Source: Bacteroidales bacterium (GTDB lineage: Bacteria; Bacteroidota; Bacteroidia; Bacteroidales; UBA932). From it: DNA of 64,000 nt. The first letter of the stretch is position 1. Each line of letters starts with the position of its first letter. Of this stretch, positions 26,774 through 34,009 are shown one piece after another. A program made the position numbers and the translations under genes. The stretch covers positions 37,509 through 101,508 of the forward strand of contig JAFZBQ010000034.1 of assembly GCA_017561665.1 (NCBI GenBank), in the 5' to 3' direction. The notes under the pieces are model-generated. The model was not told the origin of the DNA, did not search any database, and saw nothing but the letters and a program-made list of their open reading frames with translations.

Positions 26774-27730
26774 TTACTGAGAGAGAGCCTTCTTCCCAAG
26801 ACAGTTCAGAACCGTCTCCCGACTGAGTTCAAAGGTACGGGCCAACTGAGATGGATCTGTCCGGAAAGCATGGTAAACATACAATAACAGTCTGGATTTC
26901 TTCTCTATTGTAAGGCTGTGAACGTCCGTCATAAACCATCGTTGTGCCACCTCGTTCACCGAGAGCAGCAGCTCGGCATCTGTACGTTTCTTACGTGGCG
27001 CATCAACAAGTTTGGTGTTCATTTCTGCAGCGTTGACACCTCCGACAAGTCTCATAAAGAAACTTTGCTCGTGGCGAAATGCTGCTTCTGCATACCGCCA
27101 GTCACATATCGAGACTGGTTCCAGTTCACTGTCTTCGTTTATCAACCATCGGACATCATCAAACCTGTCGCCAGTGCGCATTATGCTCCGTGTTTCTCTC
27201 TTTGTCAAATCTTTGACCCGCCTGGTTACGGTTCCTTTGGGTGGCGTACCCTCACAGAACATCGCCCGGAATCCAGTCCACCTGTACTCCTGAATGCTAG
27301 TCGCTCCATTGTCCATTGCATTGCGCACCACGTATGCTATCGCATTTCTGAGATAATAATCAGAATCTAGCCAGATAGCCTTTGCGTCTGCACCCTTCAT
27401 CACGGAATTGTCACTGTACTTCCTGGCGAAATACATAGAGAACATCTTCTTGATATCCTCTGCAAAAGCATCCGCATCATCTTGACCCGCTGCCAAGATT
27501 ACGCAATGAGCGTGGTTTGAAACCACCGCATATATTACAAGGATAACGCCTTTTCGTCTGGCACAAATGCATATGTACTTGACAAAAGCGTCATAATCGG
27601 AGTCATCTCTGCACAAGATCTTGCTTTCAAGACCTTTGAGAGACACGTGGAATGGATAAACCTTGATGATTGTGCCGTCGGGCAACTCCCGTAACGGATT
27701 TCTTTCAAAACCTCGCTGCATATCTTTCAA
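26774..27730 (-). CDS. RAYT-like Y1 transposase (IS200/IS605-related)
   Basis: 318 residues. The HUH motif is His73-x-His75 in SNHAH. The catalytic Tyr is probably Tyr133 in IAYVVRNAMDNG, matching the usual RYI-NPVRAG block of REP-associated tyrosine transposases. A C-terminal HTH-like segment (about 298-315, QLARTFELSRETVLNCL) may bind DNA. There is no TnpB partner. Both flanks carry REP-like hairpin doublets, and a third copy lies 4 kb away, the expected setting for a RAYT that serves its own repeats. It appears intact. Confidence 0.88.
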   Translation of the reverse strand: MKDMQRGFERNPLRELPDGTIIKVYPFHVSLKGLESKILCRDDSDYDAFVKYICICARRKGVILVIYAVVSNHAHCVILAAGQDDADAFAEDIKKMFSMYFARKYSDNSVMKGADAKAIWLDSDYYLRNAIAYVVRNAMDNGATSIQEYRWTGFRAMFCEGTPPKGTVTRRVKDLTKRETRSIMRTGDRFDDVRWLINEDSELEPVSICDWRYAEAAFRHEQSFFMRLVGGVNAAEMNTKLVDAPRKKRTDAELLLSVNEVAQRWFMTDVHSLTIEKKSRLLLYVYHAFRTDPSQLARTFELSRETVLNCLGKKALSQ

Positions 27731-27805
27731 CTATTAAAATCCGTCTTTCAGTGGGGAAAAGACTATGCAATTTTAGACATTTTCTTTCAATTGTCAATGC
27801 CTTTC

Positions 27806-27989
27806 GGGCAAGGTCTTTTCATAATGGCGACACCTTGCCCATTACCAATCTTTATTATACTGATTATCAGCCATCTAACAAAAGACAGCGGGCAAGGTAC
27901 CCGTCTTCTCAGCAGACCTTGCCCACCTGTCAGACGCGCTCACTCTCAATATGGAATAAAAAAGCCACCCCGATCGAGGGGTGGTCAAT
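27806..27989. repeat. REP-like double hairpin, copy 2, long form
   Basis: Hairpins at 27806-27840 and 27890-27924 match copy 1. Copy 2 then continues through ACCTGTC-GACGCGCTCACT and a terminator palindrome CCACCCCGATCGAGGGGTGG, all of which is repeated in copy 3. The shared long unit is about 184 bases. Copy 2 lies between the transposase gene and L-rhamnose mutarotase. Confidence 0.85.
27958..27984 (-). terminator. Terminator of the GH99-like/GH3/rhaM transcript
   Basis: On the minus strand CCACCCCTCGATCGGGGTGG forms a 7- to 9-bp stem followed by CTTTTTT. It lies 18 bases after the rhaM stop. An identical terminator is present in repeat copy 3. Confidence 0.8.
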
Positions 27990-28001
27990 TCTGGAATTCT
28001 G

Positions 28002-28319
28002 CTATTCCATATAGAACATCTCGGGCAGGGGGATGGAGACGGGGGAGTTGTCGGGGTTGACCTCCATTATATCGGCCATATAGTCCCACCAGCGCTTCAC
28101 GATTTCTGTACCTCCCAGATCCTGGCTTCCGGCGTCGCCCTCGACCTCTTGATATGCAAACAGGATGTTGGTCTCCTTGTCCCAGAAGATGGAGTAATTG
28201 CTCACTCCCGAATCGGACAACAACTTTTTAAGTTCGGGCCAGATGGCCGCATGGCGCCGCTGGTATTCCTTTTCCATACCCGGCTTGAGGAACATCTTGA
28301 AGGATTCTCTGCGTTTCAT
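28002..28319 (-). CDS. rhaM: L-rhamnose mutarotase
   Basis: 105 residues, the normal length of the YiiL/RhaM family. Conserved parts include MKRRESFKMFLKPG, the active-site His in RRHAAIWPEL (His23), WWDYMADIMEV, and the MFYME end that replaces the usual FHME. Interconverts the anomers of L-rhamnose. It follows the GH3 gene by 2 bases, so the cluster may release and use a rhamnose-containing glycan. Its 3' end is partly duplicated near 32151. Confidence 0.93.
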   Translation of the reverse strand: MKRRESFKMFLKPGMEKEYQRRHAAIWPELKKLLSDSGVSNYSIFWDKETNILFAYQEVEGDAGSQDLGGTEIVKRWWDYMADIMEVNPDNSPVSIPLPEMFYME

Positions 28320-28321
28320 AT

Positions 28322-30481
28322 CTATTTATCAATTATTATTTCCTGAAGATCTCTGTCCGAAGAACTTGATCCTATCATTATGGCAAACCGTCCACTACCC
28401 GGAATCATGTTCTGAGCGCTGTCTGACCACCACAAGAAGGTATCGTCATCCATCGGTAACACTACCCGACGCGAACGGTGAGCCGGAATTGTGACCCGTT
28501 TGAAGCCGCGGAGGGTCTTGGCCGGGCCGGCGGGATCGCCCTCCTTTCTGACATATAATTGAACCACCTCCGTCCCCTTGCGATTGCCGGTATTCTTGAC
28601 TCGGACAACCAGTTCCTTTTCTTTGCGAATGCGAGGTTTGCCTATCTCGAACGTGGTATAACTGAGGCCATACCCAAAAGGATACAGCGGCTCTTCTTTC
28701 ATAAAACGATAGGTATGGCCCGCCATATTATAATCCTCATAGTCGGGAAGCTGACTGTCATTACGATAAAATGTAACAGGAAGTTTGCCGCAGGGATTGA
28801 AATCCCCAAGCAGGACATCGGCGACAGCTGTACCGCCTTCCTGACCAGGATACCAGGCTTGCAGGATTGCAGAACATATGCGACTTTCCGGTTCCAGAGC
28901 GATTGCGCTTCCGGAGAAGTTGACAAGTATGACCTTCTTACCCGCCTTGACAAGAGCGTCAATGGTCTTCCGCTGCACCGCCGGAAGTTCTATGGAGGTG
29001 CGGTCGCCACCCAGGAAACCCGGTATCTGAACGGGCATCTCCTCCCCTTCCAGAGATGGTGAAATGCCACCGGCGAAGACCACGATATCATATCCTTCCA
29101 GCTGCCGCAGCAAACCATCAATATCAACATCCCCGATTACCAGCGGACATCCTTCCACATACTTCAGATTCGGAATTCTGGCCTGCACCGCTTCCAGCAA
29201 AGTCACGGTGTGCCGCGGCGTGCCGCAATAGTTGCCCCACAGCATCTTTACATCATCGGCGTTAGGACCGACGAGTGCCACCTTATGTCTTGAAGAAAGC
29301 GGCAGGACACCATCGTTCTTCAACAATACTATGCTCTCGCGAGCCATTTCGAGCGAAAGTAGACTATGCTTCTTGCAAGAGACGACAGAAAAAATTTTCC
29401 TATTATTTCTCGCATTCTCTTCCAGCCGCATCCGCTCATAGATCAGTTTTTCAACCGCCGCATCCAGCAGGGATTCGTCCAGAATACCCCGCTTTACCGC
29501 CTCAATTATGCCTGGGAAGGCCCAGCCACATTCCAACTGAGTTCCTGTTTTAATCGCGACAGCAGACGCCTCCGCTCTGTCGGCCGAAAACCCGTGGCCG
29601 CCATCGTTATAGAAATCCTGCACCGCGCCGCAGTCGCTAAGAATAATGCCCCGGTATCCCCATTCACCGCGTAGAATATCCTGAAGCAAATATTTTGACG
29701 CTCCGCAAGGTTCGCCCCTAAAACTGTTATAGGCATACATCACCTCCTGGACGTCCGCCTTGGTCACCAGATCCTTGAACGCGGGCAGGTAAGTCTCGCG
29801 CAAGTCGCGTTCCGACACCTCTGCATCAAAGTGGTGACGACTGTATTCCGGTCCCGAATGCACTGCATAGTGCTTTGCGCAGGCGTGCACCTTGCCGCAG
29901 TCCTCACCCTGCAACCCCCGCACGACTGCACATCCCATAACTCCGGTCAGATACGGGTCTTCACCATAAGTCTCCATTCCCCTGCCCCAACGCGGGTCAC
30001 GGAATATGTTGATATTGGGAGTCCAGAACGACAGCCCCTTGTATAAAAGGGACACCGAAGGGTCCAGCGTCTTTTCCCGCTCCCCTTCCCAATTCTTCTC
30101 CACAGCCTCGTCGCTCACAACATTGAACACCTCGAGCAGCAGTTCATCGTCGAACGACGCCGCCATACCTATTGGCATAGGAAACATAGTGGCGTCACCG
30201 TTGCGGGCAACGCCATGCAAGGCCTCGTTCCACCAATTGTATTCAGGAATTCCCAATCTCGGTATAGCCGGCGATTCAAAACGCATCAGGGCAGCTTTCT
30301 CCTCCAGTGTCAGTTGTGAAACCAGCATACGAACTTGCGTAGTATCGACTGCCCTTGCGCTGAGTGATACTGCTGTTGCCACCAGGCTGACAATTGCTAT
30401 AGCCATCTTTGCGGCAAATGTCGCGTAGAGACCCCAGGATTCGTCTTTTTCCGAATGAGAAAGTATTACGCCGGCAGCCAT
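28322..30481 (-). CDS. Glycoside hydrolase family 3 (beta-glucosidase/xylosidase-like)
   Basis: 719 residues from the first ATG. GH3 N-domain with YNWWNEALHGVAR (81-93), AKHYAVHSG (202-210) and the likely nucleophile Asp283 in ILSDCGAV; C-domain with a Gly-rich block and YPFGYGLSYTTF, then a fibronectin-III-like end. The NWWNEALHG block is typical of xylosidase-type members. The first 25 residues (VILSHSEKDESWG) look like a translated dispersed repeat; an ATG at 30406 would give a hydrophobic signal (AIAIVSLVATAVSLSARA) and may be the true start. Confidence 0.92.
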   Translation of the reverse strand: MAAGVILSHSEKDESWGLYATFAAKMAIAIVSLVATAVSLSARAVDTTQVRMLVSQLTLEEKAALMRFESPAIPRLGIPEYNWWNEALHGVARNGDATMFPMPIGMAASFDDELLLEVFNVVSDEAVEKNWEGEREKTLDPSVSLLYKGLSFWTPNINIFRDPRWGRGMETYGEDPYLTGVMGCAVVRGLQGEDCGKVHACAKHYAVHSGPEYSRHHFDAEVSERDLRETYLPAFKDLVTKADVQEVMYAYNSFRGEPCGASKYLLQDILRGEWGYRGIILSDCGAVQDFYNDGGHGFSADRAEASAVAIKTGTQLECGWAFPGIIEAVKRGILDESLLDAAVEKLIYERMRLEENARNNRKIFSVVSCKKHSLLSLEMARESIVLLKNDGVLPLSSRHKVALVGPNADDVKMLWGNYCGTPRHTVTLLEAVQARIPNLKYVEGCPLVIGDVDIDGLLRQLEGYDIVVFAGGISPSLEGEEMPVQIPGFLGGDRTSIELPAVQRKTIDALVKAGKKVILVNFSGSAIALEPESRICSAILQAWYPGQEGGTAVADVLLGDFNPCGKLPVTFYRNDSQLPDYEDYNMAGHTYRFMKEEPLYPFGYGLSYTTFEIGKPRIRKEKELVVRVKNTGNRKGTEVVQLYVRKEGDPAGPAKTLRGFKRVTIPAHRSRRVVLPMDDDTFLWWSDSAQNMIPGSGRFAIMIGSSSSDRDLQEIIIDK

Positions 30482-30496
30482 TTTTCCTAAAAGGGT

Positions 30497-31681
30497 TTAA
30501 TTATTAAACACGCGCTGTACAGCTTCGAGCCACTGGTATCCCCAGACTTCATCGGGAAGGAGATAACTGCCCTCTACCCACTCGTTCCAGGCGTTGATCA
30601 TCACCATCCTGGGCTGGGTAGCGGCGTGGGCGTCAGCATAGTCCTTTGCAATACGCAGGTATTGCTCAAAGACCTCCGGGCTGTGATTGAGGTGCGTGAT
30701 GTCATCCGCTCCTTTATAAGGGAAACGAGGGGAGTCGTCCCACCCAATCGACACAGTCGGGAAAACAGGGATATTGTATAGTGAATCCACACGTTCCCTA
30801 ATCTCCACCGATTCTGCGCAATGCCTCGCGTAATCGGGAGTAAAGCCTCCCATATTGTAAAATGCGATTGCGTTGATGCCAAGTTTCTCTATATCTGCCT
30901 CCATCCTTGCCTTTTCTTCTTCGGTCGGTATGAAGCCGCCACCCGGCGTGAGCTGCAGCCAAAGGCCAGGAAAGCCTGCTTTCTTCACCTCGTCGCGGAA
31001 ATAAGCCATAGCAGAAGCCGCTTCCTCTTCTGACGCAAATCCTTCTTTGAAAATATCTGTATTGAATATCGCAAAGATGGGTTTCCCGTCAATCTTGGCG
31101 TAATTGGGAAGATGAAAATACCGGCTGATCACGCGCTCCACGACTTGTTTCCAATCATCCATCCCAATTCGGGGATTGAATAGCAGGGAATCGGCATCTG
31201 CGCCCCACTTGTGGTAGTTCCAGTAGCTGTATTTAACATCGTGGTTGGCGTACATCAAGAAGAAATCCATCTTGCGGTTGGACGGGGCCTTGAGAAATCC
31301 GTTGTCCAGGGCTGACTCCAGATAGGGACCGTTATAGCCATCCGGGGCCTTGTACCAGTACCAGTCGTAGACAAAGGTGTTGATGCCGTATTTGAGGGCG
31401 GTCCGGATCCATTTCTCCACCACCTGCGGATCATCGTCCATCTCGTATCCCCATAAAGGTCGCTTGGGCTGATAGTGACCTTCGAAGCGGGGGTTCCCCT
31501 TTTTAATGACTTCCCACTCCCCTTCTCCATCGGGCCAAAGCCAGCTATGCGCCAGGGAGTCATTATGACAGGAGGGCCACACATAGGCGCATACCCGATA
31601 TTCGGCCTTACGGGAATTGCACGCCGCAAAAAGGGTGATGCAACACAGTACAGTCAGTATTATTAATTCTATCCTTTTCAT
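30497..31681 (-). CDS. Glycoside hydrolase family 99-like (WbsX-type) lipoprotein
   Basis: 394 residues. Lipoprotein signal ending at Cys21 (FAAC). The chain has the barrel-like features of the GH99-like/WbsX group: YGINTFVYDWYWY, GKPIFAIFN, and NAWNEWVEGSYLLPD near the C-terminus. Enzymes of this group act on mannose- or rhamnose-type glycans, but the specificity here is unknown. First gene of a leftward transcript with GH3 (15 bases on) and rhaM. No SusC/SusD pair is present, so this is at most a partial utilisation locus. Confidence 0.85.
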   Translation of the reverse strand: MKRIELIILTVLCCITLFAACNSRKAEYRVCAYVWPSCHNDSLAHSWLWPDGEGEWEVIKKGNPRFEGHYQPKRPLWGYEMDDDPQVVEKWIRTALKYGINTFVYDWYWYKAPDGYNGPYLESALDNGFLKAPSNRKMDFFLMYANHDVKYSYWNYHKWGADADSLLFNPRIGMDDWKQVVERVISRYFHLPNYAKIDGKPIFAIFNTDIFKEGFASEEEAASAMAYFRDEVKKAGFPGLWLQLTPGGGFIPTEEEKARMEADIEKLGINAIAFYNMGGFTPDYARHCAESVEIRERVDSLYNIPVFPTVSIGWDDSPRFPYKGADDITHLNHSPEVFEQYLRIAKDYADAHAATQPRMVMINAWNEWVEGSYLLPDEVWGYQWLEAVQRVFNN

Positions 31682-31685
31682 ATAA

Positions 31686-31693
31686 CAAATGTA
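31686..31693 (-). promoter_or_regulatory. -7 promoter box of the glycosidase operon
   Basis: TACATTTG on the minus strand fits TAnnTTTG and lies 5 bases before the ATG at 31681, so the transcript would be almost leaderless. The block ATGACTACATTTG is identical to that upstream of the response-regulator operon. Confidence 0.55.
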
Positions 31694-31868
31694 GTCATTT
31701 TGATTTGTTTTAACATTCTTTAATCGCCTCTATCGTGCCCTGCAAACACAAACGGCAGCTGGAAGTCGTGGCGGATACCATTTCGCGGGCTTTGGATAAC
31801 CCCGTCCGCTGATACCGGTTCGTTCGTCTCCATCTTTGGCCCATCCATACCCATTGCCGGACTTCTTT

Positions 31869-32053
31869 GGGCAAGGTCTTTTCATAATGGCGACACCTTG
31901 CCCATTACCAAGATATACTTCGCTGATTAGCAGCTATCAAAGAAAAGCCAACGGGCAAGGTACCCGCCTTCTCAGCAGGCCTTGCCCACCTGTCGGACGC
32001 GCTCACTACCCGTATGGAACAAAAAAGCCACCCCGATCGAGGGGTGGTCAATT
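31869..32053. repeat. REP-like double hairpin, copy 3, long form
   Basis: Hairpins at 31869-31903 and 31953-31987 (the latter with one G-T pair) match copies 1 and 2 in orientation and spacing. The copy continues through the same GACGCGCTCACT segment and the same terminator palindrome as copy 2. A further short block, GGAATTCTGCTATTCCATA at 32143-32161, repeats the end of rhaM. It lies in a 620-base intergenic space between the glycosidase operon and efp. Confidence 0.85.
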
Positions 32054-32106
32054 TAGGAAGGTTTGAGGAGATAGAATGGGGCGAACTCATACACTATCTC
32101 CCCTTC
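32021..32106 (-). ncRNA. Candidate small RNA ending in the duplicated terminator
   Basis: A minus-strand -7 box TACCTTTG (32112-32119) is followed by a hairpin GGAGATAG/CTATCTCC (stems at 32094-32101 and 32067-32074) and then the strong terminator CCACCCC/GGGGTGG with TTTTTT (32047 down to 32021). Predicted length is about 80-85 bases. No reading frame is convincing. It could equally be a silent remnant of a gene tail carried with repeat copy 3. Confidence 0.35.
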
Positions 32107-32226
32107 CGATGCAAAGGTACAACTCTTTTCCGAAATAGCAATAGGAATTCTGCTATTCCATATAAAACTGAAGGCTGACAATTGCTTGCCAGCCCAGTAG
32201 TCAGCGAATCCGTAGAATCACTGATG

Positions 32227-32234
32227 CAAATATA
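32227..32234 (-). promoter_or_regulatory. Leftward -7-like box without a gene
   Basis: TATATTTG on the minus strand fits TAnnTTTG but no supported minus-strand gene follows before the terminator at 32047-32021. It may be a leftover promoter, or an alternative start for the candidate small RNA. Confidence 0.35.
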
Positions 32235-32263
32235 GACAATTCGGTGAAAGAAAAAAAATTTTG

Positions 32264-32271
32264 TAAATTTG
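32264..32271 (+). promoter_or_regulatory. -7 promoter box of efp
   Basis: TAAATTTG fits TAnnTTTG, 31 bases before the efp ATG, preceded by an A-rich run. No exact -33 TTTG is seen. Confidence 0.6.
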
Positions 32272-32302
32272 CATTCCCAGAAACAAACAATTATCATTTT
32301 AT

Positions 32303-32875
32303 ATGGCAACAACAGCTGATTTTAAGAATGGACTGTGCATAGATTTCAACGGCAAGCCGTGTTCTATCGTATGGTTCCAGCACGTTAAGCCCGGCAAGGG
32401 TCCCGCTTTCGTAAAGTCCAAACTCCGCAACCTGGAGAATGGCCGAATCCTGGAAAAGACCTGGACCGCCGGCGAGAAGATTGAATTGATTACCGTGGAG
32501 CACCGCCCCTACCAGTATCTTTACAAGGACGAGGACGGCTTCAACTTTATGCACGCAGAGACTTTTGAGCAGGTTCATCTGGGTCTGGATATGATCGAGA
32601 ACGCCGACCTTATGAAAGAGGGTCAGACCGTGGAGATGATTTTCCTGGCAGGCGAAGAAGAGCGCTGCCTCACCTGCGAGCTCCCTACCTATGTAGAGCT
32701 TGAGGTGACCTACACCGAACCCGCAGTCAAGGGCGACACCGCATCCAGCAACGCTCTCAAGGAGTGCACCCTGGAGACCGGAGCAACCCTTATGGTTCCC
32801 TTGTTCATCAACCAGGGCGACAAGATCCGCGTCAACACCGTGGACCGTGCATACGGCGAGCGCGTGAAGGAGTAG
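32303..32875 (+). CDS. efp: Translation elongation factor P
   Basis: 190 residues with three beta-barrel domains in the normal size. The tip loop that enters the peptidyl-transferase centre is KPGKGPAF, with Lys32 as the residue equivalent to the modified Lys/Arg. No EpmA/EpmB or YmfI-type modification gene is nearby. Relieves ribosome stalling at polyproline. Single-gene unit with its own promoter box; the 3' side carries a tandem repeat and then a terminator hairpin. Confidence 0.97.
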   Translation: MATTADFKNGLCIDFNGKPCSIVWFQHVKPGKGPAFVKSKLRNLENGRILEKTWTAGEKIELITVEHRPYQYLYKDEDGFNFMHAETFEQVHLGLDMIENADLMKEGQTVEMIFLAGEEERCLTCELPTYVELEVTYTEPAVKGDTASSNALKECTLETGATLMVPLFINQGDKIRVNTVDRAYGERVKE

Positions 32876-33011
32876 ATTGCCGGTCAGGCCGGCAATGACG
32901 GCTCTGCGCAGCGGCAATGACGCGCTTCACAGCAGCAATGACGGCTCTGCTCAGCGGCAATGACGCGCTTCACAGCAGCAATGACAGCTCTGCGCAGCAG
33001 AGAGACGCGCC
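32876..33011. repeat. Palindrome plus 43-base tandem repeat after efp
   Basis: Directly after the efp stop comes ATTGCCGG-TCAGG-CCGGCAAT (32876-32896), then three units of about 43 bases starting at 32892, 32935 and 32978 (the last shortened), each containing GCAATGAC twice or once. The same palindrome-plus-AATGAC plan is found inside the ComEA-like gene and the HD-hydrolase gene. Confidence 0.85.
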
Positions 33012-33020
33012 AAGCCCAAA

Positions 33021-33064
33021 AGAAGACGGCCGCCGGATGATTCCGACAGCCGTCTTCTCTTTTA
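33021..33064 (+). terminator. efp terminator
   Basis: AGAAGACGGC (33021-33030) pairs with GCCGTCTTCT (33049-33058), followed by CTTTTA. It lies beyond the tandem repeat, which is therefore part of the efp 3' untranslated region. Confidence 0.7.
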
Positions 33065-33083
33065 TAATCTATTTAAAGAATGT

Positions 33084-33482
33084 TTACCTGTTTTCTATTT
33101 TGATCTGGAGGATTTCGTTGCGGCCCTCTACCGTCTTTACGAAGATGATGACCCTGAACTGTGAGCCGCCGGCATCCAGATTGGCCACCGCATAGTTCAT
33201 AGGCGGCCGGCCGCTCTTGTGCATTATCTTGAACGATTTGGGAGTATGGTTTGTGAAAAAGTTGCGGAGGATGAGCTTTGCCTGATTACGGGTGCAATTG
33301 TTGATGGTACCCAACACGTCCACCTGAAGATTGTCGGCAAACCATACCGAAAGTTTTTCACTGTCTCCCGCCTCCATATATTTGGCAATGGGGATAAACA
33401 CGTCGCCGTCTTCTATCGGTCTTGCATCTACTTTAAGCAGCGAAGCGCATATCAACATTGAAATCAGCAGATATTTTTTCAT
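33084..33482 (-). CDS. DUF4783-like exported protein
   Basis: 132 residues. Signal peptide MKKYLLISMLICASLLKVDA, then an NTF2-like small domain of the kind grouped as DUF4783 in Bacteroidota (FIPIAKYMEAGDSEKLSVWF; LILRNFFTNHTPKSF). Periplasmic or secreted; function unknown. Divergent from rlmH with about 50 bases between the starts. Confidence 0.75.
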   Translation of the reverse strand: MKKYLLISMLICASLLKVDARPIEDGDVFIPIAKYMEAGDSEKLSVWFADNLQVDVLGTINNCTRNQAKLILRNFFTNHTPKSFKIMHKSGRPPMNYAVANLDAGGSQFRVIIFVKTVEGRNEILQIKIENR

Positions 33483-33535
33483 ACCTTTATTCTAAGTTTA
33501 CAGGCAAAATAAAATACAAAAACCAAGCCACAAAG

Positions 33536-34009
33536 ATGAACATCCGACTCTTATTGGTGGGCAAAACAGAAGAATCTTATCTGAGACAGGGGATGCAGAT
33601 ATACAGCGACCGCCTGGGGCATTATTGTAAATTTTCAATCACAGAAATTCCGGAGTTGAAAAATGCGAAGGCGCTCTCGCGAGACCAGATAAAGGAGAAG
33701 GAGGGCGAGCTGATTCTGAAAAGCATCTCCCCTTCCGAAGAGCTGATTCTGCTGGACGAACGGGGCAAAATGTTCACCTCGGTGGAGTGGGCACGGCAGA
33801 TGGAGAAAAAATTTTTATATAGCTCCAGAGATATTACCTTTGTGATAGGCGGCAGCTACGGCTTTGGAAATGCGGTATACGAGCGTGCCGACGACAAAAT
33901 TTCTTTGTCGAAAATGACATTCTCGCACCAACTTTGCAGAGTGATCTTTCTTGAGCAGCTCTACCGTATGTTCACCATAATCAAGGGCGAGCCGTACCAC
34001 CACGAATGA
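33536..34009 (+). CDS. rlmH: 23S rRNA (pseudouridine1915-N3)-methyltransferase
   Basis: 157 residues, the standard RlmH length, from the ATG giving MNIRLLLVGKT; 26 in-frame codons further upstream lack family character. SPOUT-fold knot: LLDERGK, FVIGGSYGFG, and the C-terminal QLYRMFTIIKGEPYHHE. Methylates pseudouridine 1915 in helix 69. The last 4 bases overlap the kinase gene. Confidence 0.97.
   Translation: MNIRLLLVGKTEESYLRQGMQIYSDRLGHYCKFSITEIPELKNAKALSRDQIKEKEGELILKSISPSEELILLDERGKMFTSVEWARQMEKKFLYSSRDITFVIGGSYGFGNAVYERADDKISLSKMTFSHQLCRVIFLEQLYRMFTIIKGEPYHHE

Noticed and set aside
27670-28346. Several plus-strand frames across the repeat region and rhaM
   Set aside because: They read through REP-like hairpins and the antisense of rhaM; none has a signal or domain.
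32094-32312. A 72-codon minus-strand frame upstream of efp
   Set aside because: It crosses the efp promoter and start, has low-complexity content, and ends in the duplicated repeat region.
32892-33011. Tandem repeat after efp as a CRISPR or iteron origin
   Set aside because: The 43-base units are near-identical without spacers and lack a neighbouring rep or cas gene; the palindrome links them to the dispersed repeat family instead.
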